Source: CAZCFB01 sp964511535 (lineage in GTDB: Bacteria; Myxococcota_A; Polyangia; GCA-2747355; CAZCFB01). From it: a DNA stretch of 64,000 nt. Below the pieces are notes generated by a model. It did no database searches, had not been told where the DNA came from, and saw only the letters and a program-made list of their open reading frames with translations. Shown one piece after another: positions 32,546 through 40,945 of this stretch. The DNA lies in the NCBI GenBank assembly GCA_964511535.1, contig CAZEFW010000025.1, positions 1 through 64,000 on the forward strand, in the 5' to 3' direction. Within the stretch, counting starts at the first letter, position 1. The number at the start of each line of letters is the position of its first letter. A program made the position numbers and the translations under genes.

Positions 32546-34039
32546 CTACACGCGCGGCAGGGTGATGGTGAAGGTCGTGCCCTGCCCTGGCTCGCTCTCG
32601 GCCGCGATGGTGCCGCCGTGCTCCATGATGATCTGCTGGGTCAACGCCAGGCCCAGGCCGGTGCCAGACTCCTTGGTGCTGAAGAAGGGCTCGAATATGC
32701 GGGGGAGGTCGTCGGCTGCGATGCCAGGCCCCGAGTCTGCGAGGCGGAGCTCCACCTCGTCCTGCCGCACCCGGGCGCAGATCTCCAGCGTGCCCCCCTC
32801 GCCCTTCTCCATGGCCTCGCCCGCGTTGCGCAGCAGGTTGAGGAACGCCCGGCGCAGCTGGTTTTCGTCGGCGCGCACGGTGGCCTGTCCCGGCTGCAGG
32901 TCATGCTCCACCGTGACGCCGCGATCGGCCAGCTCGCTGCCCATGAAGGTGAGCAGGTCGAGCAGGATCACCTGGGGGTCCTCGTCCTCCAGCCGCAGCT
33001 TGGGCAGCCGCGCGAAGCGCAGGTACTCCTCGGTGAAGTCGGTGAGGCGGTCCACCTCGGTGGAGATGGCCGACAGCAGCGCCCGCGCCTCCTCGGCCTC
33101 CTCGTCCTGCCGCTCCACCAGCTCCTCCTGCAGCAGCTCGGTGTTCAGGGAGATGGAGGACAGCGGGTTTCGGATCTCGTGGGTCACGTGGGACGCGATG
33201 CGCCCGGCGGTGGCCATGCGCTCGGAGCGGATCAGGCGCTGCTCGCGCTCCTCGATGGCGCCGGCCATGCTGTTGAACTCCCGCGCCAGCACTGCCAGCT
33301 CGTCCTCCGAGCGCGCCTCAACCCGGTGCGCGTAGTCGCCCCGGCCGATGCGCCGGGCCCCGGCCACCAGCCAGCGCAGGGGGCGCAGGGTGAGCTGCAC
33401 GCCGAAGGTCACCGCGGCGCTCACCAGCAGCGCCACCACCACCATGCCGAGGATGGCCAGGATGACCCGGTTCTCCTCCTGCTCCACCTGCGGGGCGGTG
33501 TCCCGCACCTTGGCCCGCATGTCCTCCCGCATGCGGTGGATCACCCGCGCCAGCCGGCGCTCCTCCCGCAGCAGCTGCTCCGCCGGTCCGGCGCCGGCAG
33601 ACTCGTCGGTGCCGAGGGCCTCGTCGAAGGCGGCCTCGTTGAGGCGGAAGACCCGGTGCAGCTCCAGCAGCCCGGCCTCCACCCCGGCCAGGAACTCCTG
33701 ATCCCGTGGGCGCGGCTCCAGCGAGGTGCTGCGCTTTACCACCCGCAGCGCCTCCTGCACCTTCTCCAGCTGGTACAGGCGCGCCGCCCTCACCTGGGTG
33801 CGGATGAACTTGCCCGTGGCCCGACCGGCGTTGCGCTCCTCGAGGGTCTTGACCAGGTTGCCCTGGATCGTGTGCAGCTCGGCGAAGATGAGCGTCTGGC
33901 TCAGGTAGGAGGTGGACAGCAGGTGCAGATCCCGGCGCAGCCGGTGCATGCTCAGCACCGTGTAGCCCATCACGCCGCCGAAGGCGAGCAGCACCACGAG
34001 GAAGCCGCCGAAGATGCGTGATGAGATGGACAGGCGCAT
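32546..34039 (-). CDS. Membrane sensor histidine kinase with HAMP domain
   Basis: A 497-residue kinase. Membrane helix 1 is at about residues 9-29, and a periplasmic helical sensor spans about 30-193. Helix 2 is at about 195-217, HAMP at about 218-270 and HisKA near residue 287 (VTHEIRNPLSSIS). The HATPase domain has NLLRNAGEAME, DSGPGIAADDL and STKESGTGLGLALTQ. No response regulator is adjacent, so the partner is elsewhere. Upstream of the ATG, heptamer array D replaces an ordinary ribosome-binding context. It is 31 bp from the start of the sugar-dehydrogenase gene downstream on the same strand. Confidence 0.92.
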   Translation of the reverse strand: MRLSISSRIFGGFLVVLLAFGGVMGYTVLSMHRLRRDLHLLSTSYLSQTLIFAELHTIQGNLVKTLEERNAGRATGKFIRTQVRAARLYQLEKVQEALRVVKRSTSLEPRPRDQEFLAGVEAGLLELHRVFRLNEAAFDEALGTDESAGAGPAEQLLREERRLARVIHRMREDMRAKVRDTAPQVEQEENRVILAILGMVVVALLVSAAVTFGVQLTLRPLRWLVAGARRIGRGDYAHRVEARSEDELAVLAREFNSMAGAIEEREQRLIRSERMATAGRIASHVTHEIRNPLSSISLNTELLQEELVERQDEEAEEARALLSAISTEVDRLTDFTEEYLRFARLPKLRLEDEDPQVILLDLLTFMGSELADRGVTVEHDLQPGQATVRADENQLRRAFLNLLRNAGEAMEKGEGGTLEICARVRQDEVELRLADSGPGIAADDLPRIFEPFFSTKESGTGLGLALTQQIIMEHGGTIAAESEPGQGTTFTITLPRV

Positions 34040-34048
34040 TGGCTACGA

Positions 34049-34076
34049 GTCTACAGTCTACAGTCCACGGTCGACA
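34049..34076 (-). repeat. Heptamer array D with inverted partner
   Basis: Four 7-bp units read (plus strand) GTCTACA, GTCTACA, GTCCACG, GTCGACA. They end nine bases from the ATG of the minus-strand kinase. GTAGACTGT at 34130-34138 is the exact inverse of ACAGTCTAC within the array, so the spacer to the divergent DUF4105 gene could form a long hairpin. Confidence 0.78.
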
Positions 34077-34146
34077 GTTTGGTTGACGGGCGCTCCACGC
34101 TCGCGCTGCTGGTTCACCCTCTTTGTACGGTAGACTGTAATCCGCG

Positions 34147-35364
34147 ATGGGCCGCCTCCCAAAGTTCCTGCTGCTGTCGACGCTGTTGGTGCTGGCCTCC
34201 GGACCGGCCTTTGCCGAACAGGTGGAGGTGGAGCTGATCACCATCGGGCCGGGGGACGCGCTGTACGCGGCGTTCGGCCACACCGCGCTGCTGACGGTGC
34301 ACGACGGCCGCCCGCGCTGGGTCTACAACTTCGGCTACGCCAACTTCGATCAGCCCGACTTCGTGCTGCGCTTCCTGCGCGGCCAGGCGATGTTCTTCGT
34401 GGCCCGGGAGACATGGCGGGACATGAAGCAGGACTGCCGCGACGAGGACCGGTACCTCTGGCGCCAGGCCCTGGCCCTGTCCTCGGAGCAGCACCGGGCC
34501 CTCGACGCGAAGCTGCGCGAGGCCATCCGCCCGGAGAACAAGCGCTACAGGTACCACCACTACACCAACAACTGCGCCACCCGGCCGCGGGACCTGCTGG
34601 ACGAGGTGCTCGGCGGCGCGGTCCGCCGCGAGCTGCGCGCGAGGCCGGCTGACGGCCCCATCCGCTCGGTGACCCACCACGGCTTCGCCGGCCGGGCGGC
34701 GGTGCTCTACTTCATGGATTACATCCTCGGCAGGCCCGGGGACCGGCCCATCACCCTGTGGGAGGAGGCGTTCTTGCCGGGGAGCCTGAGCTGGTCGCTG
34801 CAGCGTTACAGGCTGGCCGGCGCCCCGCTGGAGGTGGTGCCCCGCGAGGGTCCATCATTCGACGGCCGGGACCCGGACCTCGGGCTCAAGCTGCAGCGGG
34901 CAGCCGCGGCGGCGGCCGTCGCCCTGGGCCTGGCCCTGGCGCTGCTGCTGCGGCGACGCTCCCGCTGGGCAGCGCTGCCCCTGGCGGCGCTCTGCCTGCA
35001 TACGGCCGCCCTCGGCGCCCTGGCCCTGGGCCTGGTGGTGGTGAGCGATGCGCCGGAGCTGCGCAGCAACGAGCTGATCTTCTCCTACTGGGTCGCCGAT
35101 CTCGCCCTGCTGGGCGTGGCGTACCGCTGGCTGCGCGGGCGCATGTGGGCCGGCGGCGCCTTGCGACTGTATGCCCTGGCCAGGGTCGTGGCGGTGGCCT
35201 GGGTGGCGGTGGGGCACCTGTCCGGCGCGCTGGTCCAGCGGCCGCTCGAGCTGCTGGCGTTCCCGGCCGCGCTGGCCCTGGGCCTGTGGTGGGGGGTGCG
35301 GCGGCTGGGCCGCCGAATGCCAGAGTGCCAGAGCGCCGGAATGCCAGAACGCCGGAACGCATGA
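34147..35364 (+). CDS. DUF4105 (Lnb-type periplasmic N-terminal) membrane protein
   Basis: A 405-residue protein. A signal sequence (MGRLPKFLLLSTLLVLASGPAFA) is followed by a periplasmic DUF4105-like domain (about 25-230) with FGHTALL, YNFGYANF and the Cys-containing YHHYTNNCATRPRDLLD. The order of His and Cys residues suggests an NlpC/P60-like papain fold. About four membrane helices follow (about 255-390). The last 16 residues (MPECQSAGMPERRNA plus neighbours) are encoded by octamer array E, so the natural C-terminus was probably altered by the repeat. It is divergent from the kinase at 32.5-34.0 kb. Confidence 0.8.
   Translation: MGRLPKFLLLSTLLVLASGPAFAEQVEVELITIGPGDALYAAFGHTALLTVHDGRPRWVYNFGYANFDQPDFVLRFLRGQAMFFVARETWRDMKQDCRDEDRYLWRQALALSSEQHRALDAKLREAIRPENKRYRYHHYTNNCATRPRDLLDEVLGGAVRRELRARPADGPIRSVTHHGFAGRAAVLYFMDYILGRPGDRPITLWEEAFLPGSLSWSLQRYRLAGAPLEVVPREGPSFDGRDPDLGLKLQRAAAAAAVALGLALALLLRRRSRWAALPLAALCLHTAALGALALGLVVVSDAPELRSNELIFSYWVADLALLGVAYRWLRGRMWAGGALRLYALARVVAVAWVAVGHLSGALVQRPLELLAFPAALALGLWWGVRRLGRRMPECQSAGMPERRNA
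35299..35315 (+). terminator. Stem-loop inside the 3' end of the DUF4105 gene
   Basis: CGGCGGC and GCCGCCG form a perfect 7-bp stem around TGG. Array E begins at the next base, as at array B. Confidence 0.5.
35316..35362 (+). repeat. Octamer array E
   Basis: Units read AATGCCAG, AGTGCCAG, AGCGCCGG, AATGCCAG, AACGCCGG, AACGCAT. The array has the same unit type and register as array B at 13.6 kb. It lies in frame within the DUF4105 ORF and supplies its last residues and stop. Confidence 0.85.
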
Positions 35365-35371
35365 TGCCGAC

Positions 35372-35399
35372 TCCCAGCTCTCAACTCTCAACTCTCAAC
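35372..35399 (+). repeat. Heptamer array F
   Basis: TCCCAGC is followed by three identical TCTCAAC units. It starts nine bases after octamer array E, so two unit types of different length stand in tandem behind the same gene. Confidence 0.78.
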
Positions 35400-35522
35400 T
35401 TGCAGGAACCGGCCATGGCGGCGGCCGGAGCTTTACCCTGGCAACGTCAGCGCAAATGACCCCACTACCGAGAAACGCCGGGGTTGGCGTGGGTGTGGGC
35501 GCATCGCTTATCATCCCGGACC

Positions 35523-36689
35523 ATGGCTGACGTCCTGCTCGATCTAACCTCCCTCGACACCTGGAGCCGCTACTCCGGCACCGGGCGCTACGTCCATGAG
35601 CTGGGCCGCGCGCTGCAGGCGCTGTCGCCGGCAGAGCGTCAGGGCCTGTCCATCGAGGGCCTCACCGGCTTCGACATAAACGACACCACCGGCGACCTGG
35701 GGTGGCCCGGCGGCGATGCCCCGCTGGACGAATCCCAGGAGATGCGCTGGCTCAACCAGCGGCGCACCCGCCTGGCCTGGACCCTGGCGCGGCTGCGCCC
35801 GTCGCTGCTGCACGCGCCGTACCAGCTCGGCACCCCCCGGGGGAGCCTGGTGCCACGGGTGGTGACCTGTCTCGACCTGATCCGGCTGGTGCTCAAACAC
35901 CAGTACATGGCCGGCCGGCCTGGCTACGTGGCGCTGACCTACGCGCTGGAGGCGGCGCGGTTCCACTCGGCGCGGCGGGTCATCGCCATCTCGCGCCACA
36001 CCGCCGATGACCTGGTGCGGGTGCTGCGAGTTCCGGCGGCCAAGATCGACGTGGCCCACCTCGGCGTGGACCTGGAGTTGTACCGGCCGCCCGCAGACGA
36101 GGCGGAGGCCGCGCGGTACGCGGCGGTGCGCCAGCGCCTGGAGCTCACCGACGGGGGGTACATCTTCTACATGGGCCGCGCCGACCCGCGCAAGAACGTG
36201 GACGTGCTGGTGGCCGCCTTCGCAAGGGCCGCGGTGCAGGACCTGCAGCTGGTGATCATCGGCAAGATGCGCGGCGCCGACAGGCGCGCCTTCGACGAGG
36301 CCATGGAGGCGGCGGGGCACCCGGCGGGCGTGCGCTTCGTCGGCTTTTTGGACGAGGCCGAGCTGCCGGCGGTGATCTGCGGCGCCCTGGCCTTCGTCTT
36401 CTGCTCCACCTACGAGGGGTTCGGCAACGTGCCGGTGGAGGCCATGGGGTGCGGCTGCCCCGTGGTGTCCACCGCGTGCACCTCCCTGGCCGAGACCGTG
36501 GTGGACGCCGCGCTGGTGGTGCCGCCACGGGACGTGGACGCCACGGCCGACGCCATCCGGCGCATCGCCACCGAGCCCGGCCTGCCCGAGCAGCTGCGCC
36601 AGGCGAGCCTGCGCCGGGCCCAGCGCTTCACCTGGCGCAACACCGCGCTGTGTACGGTGGAGTCCTACGCGCGGGCGCTGTACAGGTAA
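35523..36689 (+). CDS. Glycosyltransferase of the GT4/GT1 type
   Basis: A 388-residue cytosolic or membrane-associated GT-B enzyme. I use the ATG at 35523 (MADVLLDLTSLDTWSRYSGTGRY), since the longer ORF from 35484 begins in the spacer. The C-terminal Rossmann half has MGRADPRKNVDVLVAAFA and the donor-site pattern STYEGFGNVPVEAMGCGCPVV with the E-x7-E spacing typical of retaining GT4 enzymes. It probably adds a sugar to a polysaccharide or lipid carrier; donor and acceptor are unknown. It stands alone rather than in a polysaccharide cluster. Confidence 0.88.
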   Translation: MADVLLDLTSLDTWSRYSGTGRYVHELGRALQALSPAERQGLSIEGLTGFDINDTTGDLGWPGGDAPLDESQEMRWLNQRRTRLAWTLARLRPSLLHAPYQLGTPRGSLVPRVVTCLDLIRLVLKHQYMAGRPGYVALTYALEAARFHSARRVIAISRHTADDLVRVLRVPAAKIDVAHLGVDLELYRPPADEAEAARYAAVRQRLELTDGGYIFYMGRADPRKNVDVLVAAFARAAVQDLQLVIIGKMRGADRRAFDEAMEAAGHPAGVRFVGFLDEAELPAVICGALAFVFCSTYEGFGNVPVEAMGCGCPVVSTACTSLAETVVDAALVVPPRDVDATADAIRRIATEPGLPEQLRQASLRRAQRFTWRNTALCTVESYARALYR

Positions 36690-36726
36690 TTCTTTCATTC
36701 CGGGCATAGTGCGCTACGATCAATCC

Positions 36727-37116
36727 ATGACCGATAACGGGACCGTGGAAATAGACGACGCCTTTGTCTCCCTCACCGAGGACGGCATCGTGGAGATCCG
36801 GCACAAGTCAGGGCTGACGCAGACCCTCGAGACGCTCAACCAGCAGTACAAGGCCACCAGGTCGCTCGCGGGGGACAGCCTGCCGGTCCCGGTGATGATC
36901 GTCATCGGCGAGATGAAGGGACAGACAGGCGAGGTGCGACAGGCGCTGGCCCGGGGCGAGGAGCTGGTGCAGATCTACTCCGCCGCCGCCCTGGTGTTCC
37001 GCACGGCCATCGCCAGGGTGATGGCCTCACTCTTCACTGGCCTGTACCAGCCCGGCATCCCGGTGCGCGCCTTCTCTGAAGAGGACGCCGCCATGGCCTG
37101 GCTGAGGGACCAGTAA
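36727..37116 (+). CDS. STAS/SpoIIAA-like small protein
   Basis: A 129-residue soluble protein (ATG 36727; a GTG at 36709 is also in frame). It is alpha/beta. The N-terminus reads as two strands, the middle has VPVMIVIGEMKG, and the C-terminal half has a helix-strand-helix segment (SAALVFRTAIARVMASLFTGLY, then IPVRAFSEEDAAMAWL) typical of SpoIIAA-like/DUF7793 proteins. It is 1 bp from the PAS-domain gene and should be co-transcribed with it. A role as regulatory partner of that protein is plausible, as is a link to the GHKL regulator at 26.2 kb. Both are inference. Confidence 0.6.
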   Translation: MTDNGTVEIDDAFVSLTEDGIVEIRHKSGLTQTLETLNQQYKATRSLAGDSLPVPVMIVIGEMKGQTGEVRQALARGEELVQIYSAAALVFRTAIARVMASLFTGLYQPGIPVRAFSEEDAAMAWLRDQ

Positions 37117-37117
37117 C

Positions 37118-37963
37118 ATGGGCAACGACCGCCGAAGCGCAAAGGTCACCGAGGATCAGCTCAACAAGATCCTCGCCCTGCTGACGAGGTTCATGAAGGG
37201 CGACTTCGAGCCGCGGTTGCCGGTGGAGGACCCCGACTCGGTGCTCGACGCGATCCACCTCGCGCTCAACATCACCGGCGAGGAGCTGCAGAACCAGAAG
37301 GAGGCCGCCGACGCCCAGCGCCACGCCCTGGCTGACAGCGAGCGCAAGTTCCGCACCATGGGCGATGCCGCCCACGACGCCATGCTGCTGATGGATTCCC
37401 GGGGCTGCATCGTCTACTGGAACGCCGCCGCCACCCGCATCTTCGGCTGGAGCGAGCAGGAGGCGCTGGGACAGCCGGTGCATACCCTGCTGTCGCCCGA
37501 GCGGTACCACAAGCAGTCTGGAGCGGGCATCGCGGCCTTCGGCGCCACCGGCTCCGGGCCGGTGGTGGGCAAGACCATCGAGTTGATGGCGGTACACCGC
37601 GACGGCGCCGAGTTCCCGATGGAGCTCTCCCTCTCCTCTGCGTTCATCGGCGGGGGCTGGTACGCCATCGGCATCGTGCGCGACATCACCGACCGGCGGC
37701 AGATGCAGCGGGCGCTGGTGCGCTCCCGCGACGAGCTGCAGCAGAAGGTGGACCAGCTGGAGAAGGCGAGGGCCCACATTCGCGATCTTCAGGGGCTGCT
37801 GCCGATCTGCATGCACTGCAAGAATGTCCGCGACGACGAGGACACCTGGCAGCGCGTCGATCACTACCTGGCCCGACACACCGACGCGCAGTTCACCCAC
37901 GGGCTGTGCCCCGACTGCCTGGAGAAGCACTATCCGAAAGAGGCGCCGCGGTTGCGGCGCTGA
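37118..37963 (+). CDS. PAS-domain protein with C-terminal CxxC...CxxC signalling module
   Basis: A 281-residue cytosolic protein. A helical N-terminus (about 1-75) leads to a PAS domain (about 76-200) with DSRGCIVYWNAAATRIFGWSEQEALGQ and a C-terminal PAC-like strand IGIVRDIT. A coiled coil (about 205-232) follows, then a compact module LPICMHCKNVRDDEDTWQ ... HGLCPDCLEKHYP. The two CxxC pairs could bind zinc. This module recurs at the end of many bacterial PAS and receiver proteins that lack a kinase domain. No effector domain is present. The stop codon lies inside a hairpin followed by array G. Confidence 0.82.
   Translation: MGNDRRSAKVTEDQLNKILALLTRFMKGDFEPRLPVEDPDSVLDAIHLALNITGEELQNQKEAADAQRHALADSERKFRTMGDAAHDAMLLMDSRGCIVYWNAAATRIFGWSEQEALGQPVHTLLSPERYHKQSGAGIAAFGATGSGPVVGKTIELMAVHRDGAEFPMELSLSSAFIGGGWYAIGIVRDITDRRQMQRALVRSRDELQQKVDQLEKARAHIRDLQGLLPICMHCKNVRDDEDTWQRVDHYLARHTDAQFTHGLCPDCLEKHYPKEAPRLRR
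37943..37960 (+). terminator. Stem-loop formed by the last codons of the PAS gene
   Basis: GCGCCGC pairs perfectly with GCGGCGC around a GGTT loop, ending one base before the TGA stop. Array G follows within a few bases. Confidence 0.55.
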
Positions 37964-37968
37964 GGCCC

Positions 37969-38003
37969 AAAGCTACAAAGCTCAAGCCTCAAGCCTCAAG
38001 TCG
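37969..38003 (+). repeat. Heptamer array G
   Basis: AAAGCTA, CAAAGCT, CAAGCCT, CAAGCCT, CAAGTCG. The unit type is a rotation of that in array H (GCCTCAA) at 48.5 kb, and the array has the same orientation relative to its upstream gene. Confidence 0.82.
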
Positions 38004-38020
38004 GGCGTGCGAAGCTCGAC

Positions 38021-38860
38021 CTAGAAATTGTCCACCGGCTTGAGCCCGGCGCGGAACCGCACCAGCAGGCTGCCCTTGAGCACGTTCTCGATCTTGCCCC
38101 GGCCGTGGTCGGGGTGGTCGATGATCTCCCCCGCCTTGTAGCGCCCGCGTCGCTTGAACGGCCTGACGTCGGTGGCGTTGACCAGCTCCTGCTGCAGGGC
38201 GGTGCGCTCCGCCTCCTTGCGGCGGGTCACGTCCTGGTTCGTCGCGGCCTTGCCGCGGGCCTTGGCGTCGATCGGTTCGCTGTCCGACTTCTTGCGCGAC
38301 CGCGCCGGCGTGAGCCGGTAGTTGTGCTGCGCGCCACAGGTCTCGCACACCACCTTCTTCGGCTCCTCGTTGACCATGGCGCTGATGGTGTGCTCGCGCA
38401 GCATCTTGCACGCGCCGCACCACGCCTCGATGGAGCCGCCCACCCGCGGCCTGAGGGACGAGACGATGGCCTCGTACGACTCCACCTTGGGGCCGGTGCC
38501 GGGGCCGCGGTACTCCTCGCCCGGCGCGGTGCCCTCCAGCTTGTCCGCCGTGGCCACCCACCGCTGGTCCCTCGCCATGGGGATGGGCGAACCGCCGGTC
38601 TTGCGCGGCAGCCAGTCAGCCTGCTTGCGCAGGTCGGCGACCTTGCGGCCGAGCTTGCGCTGCAGCTGCATCTGGTCCATCTGGCCCATGCCCTGCTTGA
38701 GCGCGCGGTACTCGTCGCTGATGCGGTCTACCAGCTCCCGGCAAGCGGACTTCTGCTTGTCGGTGGCCATCACCTCACCAGTCAACTCAGCCAGCATGTC
38801 CTGGGCGTCGAAGATCAGGTTGTCGATCTCTTTAATCTTGGCCTGCTGCTCGTCGTTCAA
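38021..38860 (-). CDS. Uncharacterised coiled-coil protein with a zinc-ribbon-like segment
   Basis: A 279-residue soluble protein that I do not recognise as a named family. The N-terminal 80 residues are helical and coiled-coil-like. A central segment has paired cysteines (WCGACKML ... VVCETCGAQHNY), likely a zinc ribbon. A basic disordered stretch and a C-terminal SH3/Tudor-like beta segment (KAGEIIDHPDHGRGKIENVLKG) follow. The latter resembles the ends of other myxobacterial proteins that bind DNA or RNA polymerase, but this is only analogy. It follows tolB by 13 bp on the same strand, so it may be the last gene of the Tol operon. Confidence 0.65.
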   Translation of the reverse strand: MNDEQQAKIKEIDNLIFDAQDMLAELTGEVMATDKQKSACRELVDRISDEYRALKQGMGQMDQMQLQRKLGRKVADLRKQADWLPRKTGGSPIPMARDQRWVATADKLEGTAPGEEYRGPGTGPKVESYEAIVSSLRPRVGGSIEAWCGACKMLREHTISAMVNEEPKKVVCETCGAQHNYRLTPARSRKKSDSEPIDAKARGKAATNQDVTRRKEAERTALQQELVNATDVRPFKRRGRYKAGEIIDHPDHGRGKIENVLKGSLLVRFRAGLKPVDNF

Positions 38861-38873
38861 CGATTCGATCCCT

Positions 38874-40208
38874 CTACTTGCTCCAGTCCGGTGTCTGGGC
38901 GCCGCCGCGATAGACGCGGTGCTGGTTGAGGCCGTCCTCGTTCATCAACCAGACGCCGCCCCTGCTGGAGGAGAAGGCGATGAGACGGCCGCTCGGGGCC
39001 CACGTGGGGCTCTTGTTCGAGCCCTGACCCTGAGTCAGCCGCTTCAACTCGCCGGTTTTGACGTTGATGGTGTAGATGTCGTAGCTGCCCTTTTCGTCCC
39101 TGCCCGTGAACGCCACCAGCGGCCGATCCTTGCGCGGGCACCAGGCGGGCTCCTGGTTGTAGTTGCCCTGGAAGGTGAGCCGCCGGGCCGCGCCGCCGCT
39201 GGCGCCCATGACGTAGATCTGGGGCGTGCCGCCGCGGTTGGAGACGAAGGCCAGCTGGCTGCCGTCGGGCGACCAGGTGGGGGAGGTGTCGATGGCCTCG
39301 TTGCGGGTCAGCCGGCGCTGGATCTTGCCGCCCTTGCTGATGACGTACAGCTCGGCGTTGCCGTCCTTGCTCAGGGTCAGCGCGATGGACCCGCCTGACG
39401 GGTGCCACGCCGCGCCCGTGTTCAGGCCCGGGTACTTGGAGATCCGCTTGGCCCGGCCGCCGCCGGCCGGCGCCACGAACAGGTCGGTGTTGCGCCACAG
39501 GTACGAGGTGTAAGCGATGACCCCGCCCGGCGACCAGGCCGGCAGCACGTTCTGGTTGCCGGTGCGGCTCACCTTGTAGACGCCGTAGCCGTCGTAATCC
39601 ATCACGTAGATGTGGGACATGCGGTTCTTGCGGCTGGTGGTGGCGAAGGCGATCTTGGTGGTGAAGATCCCTCGCTCGCCGGTGTAGTAGTGCACCACGT
39701 CGTCGCCGAACTTGTGCGCGAGGCGACGCACCGTGCGGCTCGGCCCCTTGTAGGTCTTGCTCAACACCGGGGCGGTGCCCTTGGCCAGGTCGTAGAGGTA
39801 GAACTCCACGGACAGCTCCTTGGCCAGCATGGTGGCCTTGGCCTTGATGACGCCCTGGGCGCCGACGTTGGCCCAAGCCTCGGGCTTGATGCCGGTGCCC
39901 TCGCGGTGCAGGTCGGCCAGGTAGCTCTTGGGATCGATCACCTTGAACAGCCCGATCAGGAGCATGTCGCGGTTCATCACGTCCCGCAGCACCTTGGCCT
40001 GCTTGCCCGCTGCGCCGCCGTCAATGACCGGCGGGATTGCCAGCTTGAACAGGGTCTGCCCCGTGCCGGCGATTTCGGTGTACTGCCGCCCCTTCTGGGC
40101 CCACGCGGGGCCGCACATCAACAGCAGGACAGCCATCAGGAGAGTTGCGGTGGTGGTGGGTGTAGGTCTCATGGCCTGTTTGATATGTGAAGGGCGCTGG
40201 TTATTCAT
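38874..40208 (-). CDS. tolB: TolB, periplasmic component of the Tol-Pal system
   Basis: A 444-residue exported protein. A signal sequence (around residues 13-37, ending CGPAWA) is followed by the TolB N-domain and a beta-propeller with repeated W-S-P-(D/G)-G blades (AWSPGGVIAYTS, TWSPDGSQLAFVS, TWAPSGRLIAFSS). TolB docks with Pal and links the inner-membrane TolQRA motor to the outer membrane. The ATG at 40208 overlaps the tolA stop (ATGA), although a second Met at residue 13 would give a more standard signal. No pal gene is in the window; it would be expected nearby. Confidence 0.92.
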   Translation of the reverse strand: MNNQRPSHIKQAMRPTPTTTATLLMAVLLLMCGPAWAQKGRQYTEIAGTGQTLFKLAIPPVIDGGAAGKQAKVLRDVMNRDMLLIGLFKVIDPKSYLADLHREGTGIKPEAWANVGAQGVIKAKATMLAKELSVEFYLYDLAKGTAPVLSKTYKGPSRTVRRLAHKFGDDVVHYYTGERGIFTTKIAFATTSRKNRMSHIYVMDYDGYGVYKVSRTGNQNVLPAWSPGGVIAYTSYLWRNTDLFVAPAGGGRAKRISKYPGLNTGAAWHPSGGSIALTLSKDGNAELYVISKGGKIQRRLTRNEAIDTSPTWSPDGSQLAFVSNRGGTPQIYVMGASGGAARRLTFQGNYNQEPAWCPRKDRPLVAFTGRDEKGSYDIYTINVKTGELKRLTQGQGSNKSPTWAPSGRLIAFSSSRGGVWLMNEDGLNQHRVYRGGAQTPDWSK

Positions 40209-40945
40209 TGCAGCCCTCGCCAGGTATGTTTCAGCCCCAGCCCGTTGGCCAGAATCGATGCGAAGCGATCTGGTGGCGGGAGCGGAATCTTGTTGATGGC
40301 CTTCCAGGCAGCCTTGACCGAGTTGTCGAAGTGGGCGTTACCCGAACTCCGATCAAACTGCAAGGGGAACTGGATCCGGCCGTTCTTGTCGATGCGCAGC
40401 ACCAGCAGCACGTACAGCGATTTGGCGTCGCCCTTGGGGATGATGGCGGGCAGCGACCAGGTGCGGTTCCACAGGTCTGCGACGCGGGTCATGTACGAGT
40501 CGCCGTCGCTGGCCTTGGTGGCGGTGCCGCCCACCACGCCGTCGGGGCTGCCCTCCTGCTCGATCTCCTGCATGGCGGCAGCCATCAGCTCGGCCCGGTC
40601 CAGCGAGCGCTGCATCCGGTCGGCGTCCTCGGCGTCCCGGTCCTTGCGCTTTTTCTTCTTGCGCGACGGGGCGTCGTTGGCGTCGGCGGAGAGGTCGATC
40701 CCCTCCTCCTTTCGGAGGTTCTTCTGCGGGATGCGCTTGTTGGGCATCTTCTTCTCGTCGCGCTGCTTGCCCAGGCGCACCAGCTTGGCCACCACGTAGC
40801 TCGGCGGCGGCGGCGGCTTCTGGGCCGCCTCCAGCCGGGCGCGGTACAGAAAGATCCCCACCACGGCGCCACCGTGCAACAGCACCGTGACCACGAGCCC
40901 CAGGATGGCCACCGGCTCGAACTTCTTTTTCTTGCCGTAGCTCAC
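40205..40945 (-). CDS. tolA: TolA-like periplasm-spanning protein
   Basis: A 246-residue protein with a basic N-terminus, one membrane helix at about residues 11-33, a Pro-rich then highly charged helical linker (Lys/Arg/Asp/Glu, about 45-145), and a C-terminal domain (about 155-246) with a TolA/TonB-like strand-helix-strand pattern (YVLLVLRIDKNGRI and VKAAWKAI). It starts 4 bp inside tolR and overlaps tolB by 4 bp, so it belongs to the tolQRAB run. It is short for TolA, mostly in the linker. Confidence 0.82.
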   Translation of the reverse strand: MSYGKKKKFEPVAILGLVVTVLLHGGAVVGIFLYRARLEAAQKPPPPPSYVVAKLVRLGKQRDEKKMPNKRIPQKNLRKEEGIDLSADANDAPSRKKKKRKDRDAEDADRMQRSLDRAELMAAAMQEIEQEGSPDGVVGGTATKASDGDSYMTRVADLWNRTWSLPAIIPKGDAKSLYVLLVLRIDKNGRIQFPLQFDRSSGNAHFDNSVKAAWKAINKIPLPPPDRFASILANGLGLKHTWRGLQ

